A stretch of DNA of 29,145 nucleotides from an uncultured Eubacteriales bacterium (GTDB lineage Bacteria; Bacillota; Clostridia; Lachnospirales; Anaerotignaceae): the NCBI GenBank assembly GCA_934256695.1, contig CAKQPE010000016.1:1-29145 (forward strand), read 5' to 3'. Positions 23,257 to 29,145 of the stretch are shown here, piece after piece (the first letter of the stretch is position 1; every line of letters starts with the position of its first letter). The notes under the pieces were generated by a model. It was not told where the DNA came from, searched no databases, and saw only the letters and a list, made by a program, of their open reading frames with translations. Position numbers and translations under genes: made by a program.

Positions 23257-24804
23257 ATGTCAAAAATTTTAGATTTAATTACCCCCAGCAAAGAGCCAAA
23301 GGTAAAAAGAGCACCTACCTTTGCTGAATCAATACTTGCTCTTTTTATCCTTATTGCTTTAATAGGTGTTGGTTATATAGGCTTTGGCTGGCCTATTAAC
23401 CCAATGCTTATGCTTGCTTCAATAATACTTGTTTTTATGGGGTTCAGATGTGGCTGGACTTGGGATGGGCTTCAAAATGCCATTGTTGAAAAATTCAAAA
23501 CAGTTACAATAATCATATTAATGAACTTCCTTGTAGGCGGAACTATCGCTGCTTGTATTTACTGCGGAACAATTCCTTATTTAGTTTATTTAGTATTTAA
23601 AATAATAAATCCTAACCAGATTTATTTATGGTCATTTATTGCATGCTGTGTATTCTCTGTAGTTACAGGAACAAGCTGGACAACAGCCGGAACAATAGGT
23701 CTTGCTATGTTCGGCGCCGGCCTTGGTATGGGTGCTAACCCTGCTATGCTTGTAGCAGCTATAGTCAGCGGTGCTATATTCGGTGATAAACTTTCACCTA
23801 TCAGTGAAACAACAATCCTTGCTCCTTTATGTGCAGGAACAACAATTTATGAACATATCTACTCAATGCTTTACACCACAGTACCAACAGCTATTATATG
23901 TGCTATATTCTTCTTTATTGCAGGTAGAAGTATTGGTAGCGGAGCAGAGCTTCCTGAAGTAGCAGTAAAGGTTATGGAAGAATTTTCCAGCCTTTTTAAA
24001 CTCAGTCCAATTACAGTTATACCATTTTTACTTATGTTCTGTGGTTCAATTTTTAAATGGGGCAACGTGCCTTCACTTTGTATATGTACTTTTGCCGCTG
24101 TACTTGTTGCAATTTTCTATCAGCATGCTGATGTTACAGATGTTTTAACCGCTTTTATGAGTGGTATGAAGGTTTCATTTCTTGGCGTCGAGGACTCATC
24201 AATATTATCAAGCGCCACTCTTTCAATAGTTCAAAGAGGCGGCATGAGCAGTATGGCAAACACAAACATTACTGTATGCTGTGGTTTCGTTTTAGCATCT
24301 ATAATGGGAGCTATAGGATTTCTTCAAACAGCTTTTGCTCCTATTTACAAACTTTGCAAAGGAAAAAGAGTACGTCTTATTTTTTCAACACTCTGTACAG
24401 ACTTTGTAATTATGGCTTTTGCCGGTTCATCATACCCTGCACATATTGTAGTATCTGAAATTTACAAGAGAGAATACTTTGAGCAAGGTCTTGACCCTAA
24501 AGTTCTTTCACGTACACTTGAGGACGTAGGAACAATGTGTACACCTCTTGTGCCTTGGTCAGCATCGGGCGCTTACTACATAGGTCTTTTCGGTGTAGCT
24601 GCATATGGTGTTGGCGGATACTGCAAGTATGCTTTAAACTGCTGGACAAACCCTATAATGGCAGTAGTTCTCGCGATTACAGGTATCGGTATGTTTAAAA
24701 TGAGCGACGCGAAAAAGAAAAAAATGCTTGCAGCTCTTGACGCTGAAGCTAAAAGCGAAGGCGAAGTTGCGACAGTTCGTGAAATTGAAGCAACAGAAGG
24801 CTGA
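23257..24804 (+). CDS. nhaC: NhaC family Na+/H+ antiporter or related organic-acid exchanger
   Basis: 515 aa with about a dozen hydrophobic segments. The family signature is clear: GTSWTTAGTIGLAM, then GDKLSPISETTILAPLCAG in the first half and GGMSSMANTNITVCCG in the second. NhaC proteins exchange Na+ for H+ at the cell membrane; some relatives exchange malate and lactate, so the substrate is not certain. A strong GAGGAGG precedes the ATG. The C-terminal tail (KKKKMLAALDAEAKSEGE) is charged and cytoplasmic. It is monocistronic with a terminator just downstream. Confidence 0.87.
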   Translation: MSKILDLITPSKEPKVKRAPTFAESILALFILIALIGVGYIGFGWPINPMLMLASIILVFMGFRCGWTWDGLQNAIVEKFKTVTIIILMNFLVGGTIAACIYCGTIPYLVYLVFKIINPNQIYLWSFIACCVFSVVTGTSWTTAGTIGLAMFGAGLGMGANPAMLVAAIVSGAIFGDKLSPISETTILAPLCAGTTIYEHIYSMLYTTVPTAIICAIFFFIAGRSIGSGAELPEVAVKVMEEFSSLFKLSPITVIPFLLMFCGSIFKWGNVPSLCICTFAAVLVAIFYQHADVTDVLTAFMSGMKVSFLGVEDSSILSSATLSIVQRGGMSSMANTNITVCCGFVLASIMGAIGFLQTAFAPIYKLCKGKRVRLIFSTLCTDFVIMAFAGSSYPAHIVVSEIYKREYFEQGLDPKVLSRTLEDVGTMCTPLVPWSASGAYYIGLFGVAAYGVGGYCKYALNCWTNPIMAVVLAITGIGMFKMSDAKKKKMLAALDAEAKSEGEVATVREIEATEG

Positions 24805-24841
24805 TTTTTAATAGATTGTCATTAAACTTTTTCCCCGAAAC

Positions 24842-24882
24842 AAAAAAAGGTCGTTTTTCCAATAGAAAAACGGCTTTTTTTT
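24842..24882 (+). terminator. terminator of nhaC
   Basis: An A-run, then GGTCGTTTTTC pairing with GAAAAACGGC across a CAATA loop, then a run of eight T residues. It lies about 40 nt past the nhaC stop. Confidence 0.8.
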
Positions 24883-24894
24883 TGAGTATTTTAA

Positions 24895-25063
24895 AATACG
24901 GCCCCCAGCCCCCGTGACCGGCGTCAATAACAACACTGCGGTTATTAAGCGGCATATAAACAGCAGTGCTTTTTTTAACTGCCATAGAGTTTAGCACACC
25001 GGCACAGCAAACGGCCATTGACAGTATAAAAACAAAAAACGCTTTTTTATTGTTTAAATTCAA
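24895..25063 (-). pseudogene. truncated N-acetylmuramoyl-L-alanine amidase (CwlD-like), N-terminal remnant
   Basis: The frame opens at TTG (25063) with GGGGGTG upstream. It encodes a membrane or signal segment (FFVFILSMAVCCAGVL), a short linker, and then SVVIDAGHGGW, the first zinc-ligand motif of Amidase_3 enzymes such as CwlD. After this motif homology stops and the frame runs antisense through the nhaC terminator and tail to 24749. About 150 residues with the remaining catalytic Glu and His are missing. It is best read as a remnant left by a deletion that joined it to the nhaC 3' end. Confidence 0.65.
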
Positions 25064-25113
25064 TTAAAAACACCCCCTTAAACCAATTTATTCAAAAATA
25101 AGGCTGCGTATTA

Positions 25114-25142
25114 TTGATTTTTTATTAACAGAGTTTTATAAT
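25114..25142 (+). promoter_or_regulatory. promoter of the crotonase gene
   Basis: TTGATT (25114-25119) and a perfect TATAAT (25137-25142) are 17 bp apart, giving a leader of about 43 nt. Confidence 0.65.
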
Positions 25143-25191
25143 TAAACTGTATTGTTACAAGACGGTACATATTAAAAGGAGGATAAAACAA

Positions 25192-25992
25192 ATGAAATTA
25201 CTCGAACTCAAAGACTCTATCAAGAATCTTCTTATTGAAGTTGAAGACGGCATTGCCGTTGTAACTATGAACAGACCAAAGGCTAATGCATTAAACACAG
25301 AAATGCTTCTCGAAATCGAAAGCGTTTTTAAATGCATGGCAGAAGACGACACAGTAAAAGGTGCTATCGTAACAGCTCCTGGCGAAAAATTCTTTGTTGC
25401 AGGTGCAGACATCAACGGTTTCCTTGCTCTTGACGGTATGGGCGGAAGAACAGCTTCCAAACTTGCTCAGGACGCTTTCCAGGCTATTGATGACCTTGAA
25501 AAACCTGTTATCGCAGCTGTAAACGGCTACGCTCTTGGCGGCGGAAACGAAATTGCTATGGCTTGCGATATCAGAATCGCTTCCACAAAAGCTATATTTG
25601 GTCAGCCAGAAGTAAACCTTGGTCTTATGCCTTGCTTCGGCGGCACACAGAGACTTCCAAGACTTGTAGGCTACGGCATTGCTAAAGAACTTATCTTCAC
25701 AGCAAGAAACGTAGATGCACAGGAAGCATACAGAATCGGTCTTGTAAACAAAGTAGTAGAGCCTGAAGAACTTCTTGATTCAGCTAAAGAAATGATGAAA
25801 GTTATACTTTCAAAAGCTCCTCTTGCTATCGGTGCCTGCAAAGTTGCCATCAACAAAGGCAAAGACCTTGACATGGCTGACGGTCTTGAACTTGAAAGAA
25901 ACCTCAACGGTCTTCTTTTCTCAACAGAGGACAAAAACGAAGGCGTTGGCGCTTTCATCGAAAAGAGAGCAGCTAAGTTCTCAGGCAAATAA
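25192..25992 (+). CDS. crt: enoyl-CoA hydratase (crotonase family)
   Basis: 266 aa. It hydrates crotonyl-CoA or other enoyl-CoA, as in butyrate or amino-acid fermentation. The oxyanion-hole segment is KFFVAGADINGF. Both catalytic glutamates are present, Glu120 in YALGGGNE and Glu140 in GQPEVNLGLMP, with the usual 20-residue spacing, which favours a hydratase over an isomerase. FGGTQRLPRLVG is typical of short-chain Crt. No thiolase, dehydrogenase or acyl-CoA dehydrogenase lies nearby, so the pathway is not fixed by context. AAAGGAGG precedes the ATG. Codon choice is richer in C-ending codons than in its neighbours, suggesting high expression. Confidence 0.9.
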   Translation: MKLLELKDSIKNLLIEVEDGIAVVTMNRPKANALNTEMLLEIESVFKCMAEDDTVKGAIVTAPGEKFFVAGADINGFLALDGMGGRTASKLAQDAFQAIDDLEKPVIAAVNGYALGGGNEIAMACDIRIASTKAIFGQPEVNLGLMPCFGGTQRLPRLVGYGIAKELIFTARNVDAQEAYRIGLVNKVVEPEELLDSAKEMMKVILSKAPLAIGACKVAINKGKDLDMADGLELERNLNGLLFSTEDKNEGVGAFIEKRAAKFSGK

Positions 25993-26013
25993 TTAAAAAT
26001 TTTTTGGAGATTT

Positions 26014-26056
26014 GATCCAATACCATACAAACCTTTAAAAAGGTTTTACCTAAATA
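26014..26056 (+). repeat. decayed two-hairpin element after crt
   Basis: It retains the linker-like AATACCATAC, the stem 2 AAACCTTT/AAAAGGTTT and a CCTAAATAT tail. Stem 1 is lost. It is followed by the crt terminator in the position of the third hairpin. Confidence 0.45.
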
Positions 26057-26058
26057 TA

Positions 26059-26089
26059 AAACTCCGTATGATAAAATCATACGGAGTTT
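26059..26089 (+). terminator. terminator hairpin of crt
   Basis: AAACTCCGTATGAT (26059-26072) and ATCATACGGAGTTT (26076-26089) form a perfect 14-bp stem with an AAA loop. The following T tract is short. Confidence 0.65.
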
Positions 26090-26092
26090 ATT

Positions 26093-26195
26093 GTGTCGAC
26101 AAAGTCGACACCTAAGTCGAAATCCTGATTTCGACTTGTTCAAACAGAAGACTAAACAGACGGGTTCCATTCGGGAAACTCATTCGTTTCCCGAA
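26093..26195. repeat. cluster of three perfect hairpins between convergent genes
   Basis: GTGTCGAC/GTCGACAC (26093-26100 with 26104-26111), AAGTCGAAATC/GATTTCGACTT (26114-26124 with 26127-26137) and TTCGGGAAAC/GTTTCCCGAA (26170-26179 with 26186-26195). The last may help end the ATPase transcript. None encodes a protein. Confidence 0.6.
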
Positions 26196-26241
26196 CCCTT
26201 CCGCATAATAAAATAACTTTTTATATGAACTCTTTTCGGTT

Positions 26242-28128
26242 TTAAATTTTCTTTACAAATAACGCTCTTATTGCGTTAAGCACAGCCAAAATCATAACAC
26301 CGACATCAGCAAATATTGCCGCCCACATATTCGCAATACCTACTGCACCGAGAATAAGACATATTAACTTAATTCCTATTGCAAAGTATATATTCTGGTG
26401 GACAATAGACATACATTTTCTTGATATTTTAATTGCCTTTGAAATTTTAAGTGGGTCATCATCCATAAGAACAACATCTGCCGCTTCTATTGCCGCATCT
26501 GACCCCATTGCACCCATTGCAATACCTATATCGGCTCTTGTAAGAACAGGTGCATCATTTATTCCGTCACCGACAAATGTAACCTTTTCATTGTCGGATT
26601 TCTTCTGTGCAATAAGTTCTTCTACCTTTGCTACCTTATCCGAAGGAAGAAGTTCCGAATATACAACATCTATATTTAAATCAGACGCAACCTTTTGGGC
26701 AACCTCTTTTGCATCGCCTGTAAGCATTACGGTCTTTGTTACACCGGATTTTTTAAGTTTTTCAACAGCCTCTTTGGAAGTAGGTTTTTCCACATCTGAT
26801 ATAACTATATGTCCTGCGTATTCTCCGTTTATTGATACATGAATTATTGTACCTGTATGGTGGCAAGATTTCCATTTTGCTCCTACCGATTCCATCATTT
26901 TTGAGTTTCCCACACATACCGTATCTCCGTTTACAACAGCTTTTATACCATGTCCGGCAATTTCTTCCACATTCTCAATTTTACAGTCATCTGCTTCATT
27001 AGGGTAAGCCTGTCTGAGCGAAATTGCTATAGGGTGGGAAGAATATCTTTCAACATGAGCCGCAAGGTGAAGAAGTTGTGTCTCGTCTATTTTCTGCGGG
27101 TGTACTGCCGTTACCTGAAATACGCCTTTTGTAAGTGTTCCTGTTTTATCAAAAACAACTGTTTTTGTTTCTGCCAAAGCTTCAAGATAGTTTGAACCTT
27201 TTACAAGCACACCCTCTTTGCTTGCACCACCTATGCCTGCAAAAAAGCTGAGTGGAATGCTTATAACCAATGCACATGGACAACTTATAACAAGGAATGT
27301 CAACGCTCTGTAAATCCATGTTCCCCACATAGGCGCAGCACCGGAAACAATAAAGAATAACGGCGGAAGAACAGCAAGTATAATGGCACATAAAACAACT
27401 GCCGGAGTATATACTCTTGCAAATTTCGTTATAAAGTTTTCCGAACGGGATTTTCTTGAGCTTGCGTTTTCAACCAAATCAAGTATTTTGGATACAGTAG
27501 ACTCTCCGAATTCTTTTGTAGTTCTTATTTTAATAAGACCGTTTATATTTATACAACCACTTATTACTTCGTCCCCTACTTTTACCTCTCTCGGAACACT
27601 TTCGCCTGTCAAGGCACTGGTGTTAAGGCTTGTTGTGCCTTCTTCAACTATGCCGTCTATAGGTACTTTTTCTCCCGGCTGAACAACAATTATCGTACCT
27701 ATTTCAATCTCATCAGGGTCAACCTGCTCAAGCTGTCCGTTCTCGTCTTCTATGTTGGCATAATCAGGCCGTATATCCATAAGTTCACTTATGTTTCTTC
27801 TGCTTTTGCCTACGGCATAACTCTGGAACCATTCACCTATCTGATAAAAAAGCATAACAGCTATGGCCTCTGTATAATCTCCGTCCTCATAAACTGCTAT
27901 TGCCATGGCACCTATTGTAGCTATTGCCATAAGCAGGCTTTCATCAAATGCCTGCTTATTTTTTATACCTTTAAAAGCTTTTTTAAGAACATCTCCGCCG
28001 ACAACAAAGTACGGAATCAGATAAAGAATGAAACGTAAAAATCCTTTTGCCGGTACAAAAGTAAGTATTATCATAAGTACAGAAGCAATTATTATTCTTA
28101 TAAGATTTTTTTTCTGTTTTTTATTCAT
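26242..28128 (-). CDS. cadA: Zn2+/Cd2+/Pb2+-type P1B ATPase
   Basis: 628 aa from ATG at 28128, with GGGAGAG at the right distance; an in-frame TTG at 28143 overlaps that site. It exports soft metal ions using ATP. Motifs in order: TGES (174-177), the membrane CPC (283-285), the phosphorylated DKTGTLT (Asp327), SSHP, and GDGINDAP (520-527). The last membrane segments carry IKLICLILG and FADVGVMILAVLNAIR, whose Lys and Asp mark the Zn/Cd (P1B-2) group. There is no N-terminal HMA domain; that role falls to the small protein encoded just upstream. Which metal is preferred cannot be fixed from sequence. Confidence 0.92.
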   Translation of the reverse strand: MNKKQKKNLIRIIIASVLMIILTFVPAKGFLRFILYLIPYFVVGGDVLKKAFKGIKNKQAFDESLLMAIATIGAMAIAVYEDGDYTEAIAVMLFYQIGEWFQSYAVGKSRRNISELMDIRPDYANIEDENGQLEQVDPDEIEIGTIIVVQPGEKVPIDGIVEEGTTSLNTSALTGESVPREVKVGDEVISGCININGLIKIRTTKEFGESTVSKILDLVENASSRKSRSENFITKFARVYTPAVVLCAIILAVLPPLFFIVSGAAPMWGTWIYRALTFLVISCPCALVISIPLSFFAGIGGASKEGVLVKGSNYLEALAETKTVVFDKTGTLTKGVFQVTAVHPQKIDETQLLHLAAHVERYSSHPIAISLRQAYPNEADDCKIENVEEIAGHGIKAVVNGDTVCVGNSKMMESVGAKWKSCHHTGTIIHVSINGEYAGHIVISDVEKPTSKEAVEKLKKSGVTKTVMLTGDAKEVAQKVASDLNIDVVYSELLPSDKVAKVEELIAQKKSDNEKVTFVGDGINDAPVLTRADIGIAMGAMGSDAAIEAADVVLMDDDPLKISKAIKISRKCMSIVHQNIYFAIGIKLICLILGAVGIANMWAAIFADVGVMILAVLNAIRALFVKKI

Positions 28129-28200
28129 ATACTTCTCTCCCAAAAAGTTTTTTATAAATTATATGCCCTGCATAAAGCAAGGCATTTACATATTTATCAA

Positions 28201-28419
28201 TTATAAAAATATTTCGCAATCATCTTCAACCTTTTTGCAGTTCTTTCTTACTTCCTGCATAACTTCCTTAGGATCCTGATTTTCCTCAAATTCAACATTC
28301 ATTTTAAGAGCCATAAAGTTTACAACAGCATCTTTAACACCTGCTGTTTTCTTTGCAGCATCCTCCATCTTACTAGCACAGTTTGCACAGTCAACATCAA
28401 TTTTATAACTCTTTTTCAT
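28201..28419 (-). CDS. small heavy-metal-associated (HMA) domain protein
   Basis: 72 aa, a single ferredoxin-like HMA domain with the metal site DCANCASKM (Cys11, Cys14). Extra cysteines sit near the C-terminus (NCKK and DDCEIFL). It is expressed just ahead of the ATPase from the same promoter, 72 nt apart, and probably hands metal to it as a stand-alone version of the usual N-terminal domain (inference). AGGG lies upstream of the ATG. Confidence 0.88.
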   Translation of the reverse strand: MKKSYKIDVDCANCASKMEDAAKKTAGVKDAVVNFMALKMNVEFEENQDPKEVMQEVRKNCKKVEDDCEIFL

Positions 28420-28468
28420 AAATAACCCTCTTTTCTAAAAAATACTAAAACAATAAATTATTCGCACT

Positions 28469-28494
28469 AACGATTAAATGATTATTTAATTGTT
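28469..28494. promoter_or_regulatory. ArsR-type operator site 1
   Basis: AACGATTAAA-N6-TTTAATTGTT, with 10-bp arms and one mismatch. It covers the predicted start of the HMA/ATPase transcript, so bound repressor would block it. It matches site 2 in arms and spacing. Confidence 0.6.
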
Positions 28495-28500
28495 AATCAC

Positions 28501-28529
28501 AATATACCTTATTTATATTCCAATGTCAA
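28501..28529 (-). promoter_or_regulatory. promoter of the HMA-ATPase operon
   Basis: On the minus strand a perfect TTGACA (28524-28529) is 17 bp from TATATT (28501-28506). Transcription should start near 28494, at the edge of operator site 1. Confidence 0.65.
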
Positions 28530-28541
28530 CAGTTTTTTATA

Positions 28542-28567
28542 AATAATTAAACATATATTTAATTATT
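28542..28567. promoter_or_regulatory. ArsR-type operator site 2
   Basis: AATAATTAAA-N6-TTTAATTATT, with perfect 10-bp arms. It lies between the two divergent -35 boxes, centred 73 bp (about seven helical turns) from site 1. Confidence 0.65.
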
Positions 28568-28573
28568 GTAATT

Positions 28574-28602
28574 TTGACTTATTGCTGTTTTTACAATATA
28601 AT
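28574..28602 (+). promoter_or_regulatory. promoter of the arsR-type gene
   Basis: TTGACT (28574-28579) and a perfect TATAAT (28597-28602) are 17 bp apart, with a leader of about 25 nt. Confidence 0.7.
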
Positions 28603-28633
28603 AAATATATATTATTAATGGGGGTATGAATCT

Positions 28634-29014
28634 ATGCCGAGTAATAAAAAAGACGAAAAAGAAATTCCTCTTCCGCATCATCATGCAGAAAACGAGGAAA
28701 AAGTTATAGAAGGTATGCCGTCGGATAATGCGATACTTTCCGTATCAGGTATATTAAAATGGCTTGGTGACCCAAGCAGACTGAGAATATTCTGGCTTTT
28801 GTGCCACTGCGAAGAATGTGTAATAAATATTGCAGCCCTTACTAATATGTCAAGTCCTGCCGTATCACATCATTTAAGACTGCTTAAAGCAAGCGGGCTT
28901 ATAGTATCCAGACGTGAAGGCAGAGAAATGTATTATAAAGCCGCTGACACAGAAATGGTCAATTCACTTCACACGACTATAGAAAGTATTGCCGATATTT
29001 CATGTCCGAAATAA
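28634..29014 (+). CDS. ArsR/SmtB family metal-responsive repressor
   Basis: 126 aa winged-helix repressor, divergent from the HMA-ATPase genes it presumably controls, releasing DNA when metal binds. The N-terminal extension has a His triplet (15-17). The recognition region is NMSSPAVSHHLRLLKASGL and the wing is VSRREGREMYYKA. The metal-site helix reads LCHCEECVINIA. Cys62 matches the first Cys of the CadC CVC motif, the second is Ile64, and Cys57 and Cys59 are added. In the alpha-5 site Asp105 is kept but the SmtB histidines are replaced. The metal site is thus a variant. The ribosome site GGGG is weak. Confidence 0.9.
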   Translation: MPSNKKDEKEIPLPHHHAENEEKVIEGMPSDNAILSVSGILKWLGDPSRLRIFWLLCHCEECVINIAALTNMSSPAVSHHLRLLKASGLIVSRREGREMYYKAADTEMVNSLHTTIESIADISCPK

Positions 29015-29054
29015 AAAAAGGTCTTATGAGATTATTTTTCATAAGACCTTTTTT
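29014..29054 (+). terminator. terminator after the arsR-type gene
   Basis: AAAAAAGGTCTTATGA (29014-29029) and TCATAAGACCTTTTTT (29039-29054) form a perfect 16-bp stem. It is symmetric enough to end the incoming minus-strand gene as well. Confidence 0.85.
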
Positions 29055-29071
29055 GTTTAACAATCAAATTT

Positions 29072-29143
29072 TTATTTTATAATTTTTAAATATTTTAAAA
29101 ACCCTTCACAGCCTTCCAAAATATCTGTATACGTTTCATCAAA
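29072..29143 (-). CDS. C-terminal end of an unknown protein, cut by window edge
   Basis: The last 23 codons of a minus-strand frame, reading FDETYTDILEGCEGFLKYLKII and one more Lys before TAA at 29072. The composition is normal for a protein, and a terminator follows 18 nt downstream. The gene cannot be identified from this fragment. Confidence 0.45.
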   Translation of the reverse strand, partial: FDETYTDILEGCEGFLKYLKIIK

Positions 29144-29145
29144 AT

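Noticed and set aside
25192..25992. Reading the crotonase as FabM, the missing fatty-acid isomerase
   Set aside because: Both hydratase glutamates (120 and 140) and the Crt-like FGGTQRL region are present, and the gene is far from the fab operon with its own promoter.

Overview
The window looks like chromosomal DNA of a low-GC, Gram-positive anaerobe of class Clostridia (Lachnospirales-like is a guess). Reasons: strong GGAGG-type ribosome sites, very A/T-rich intergenic DNA, TTGACA/TATAAT promoters, a FabK/FabT-type fatty-acid locus, a crotonase typical of anaerobic clostridia, and intergenic repeats of a style common in gut clostridia. No tRNA, rRNA, CRISPR array, transposase or phage gene was seen.

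Region 1 (1-6.0 kb, minus strand): three paralogous DctP-type TRAP substrate-binding lipoproteins, each a monocistronic unit with its own long leader and a related two-hairpin 3' end. No DctQ/DctM membrane genes are present. Between the first and second copies (1825-2446) is an operon of three very small ORFs (29, 39 and 29 codons) that encode related cysteine-containing peptides. It has its own ribosome sites, a TTGACA promoter framed by a perfect inverted repeat, and a terminator. It is the most novel-looking item in the window.

Region 2 (6.4-9.5 kb, plus strand): a secreted copper-amine-oxidase-N-domain (stalk) protein, a hairpin-rich dispersed repeat, a ferritin-like helical protein and a HIT-family hydrolase.

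Region 3 (9.5-19.6 kb, minus strand): a complete type II fatty-acid synthesis operon, fabT-fabH-acpP-fabK-fabD-fabG-fabF-accB-fabZ-accC-accD-accA. This is the streptococcal order without fabM. A FabT-type palindrome (TTTGATAATCAAA) overlaps the fabT -10 box. Dispersed repeats interrupt the acpP-fabK and fabK-fabD junctions. A second FabK/nitronate-monooxygenase-like flavoprotein (19963-21024) is divergent from fabT.

Region 4 (21.0-26.2 kb): a repeat-dense intergenic tract, trpS (minus), an NhaC-type antiporter (plus), the truncated start of a CwlD-like amidase (minus, pseudogene), and a crotonase with its own promoter.

Region 5 (26.2-29.1 kb): a Zn/Cd-type P1B ATPase and a separate small HMA metal-binding protein (minus), divergent from an ArsR/SmtB repressor. 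Two matched palindromes lie in the shared promoter region. The end of one more minus-strand gene enters at the right edge.

A family of about 60-nt two-hairpin intergenic elements, usually followed by a third hairpin, recurs through the window. Their stems differ in sequence but stay paired.
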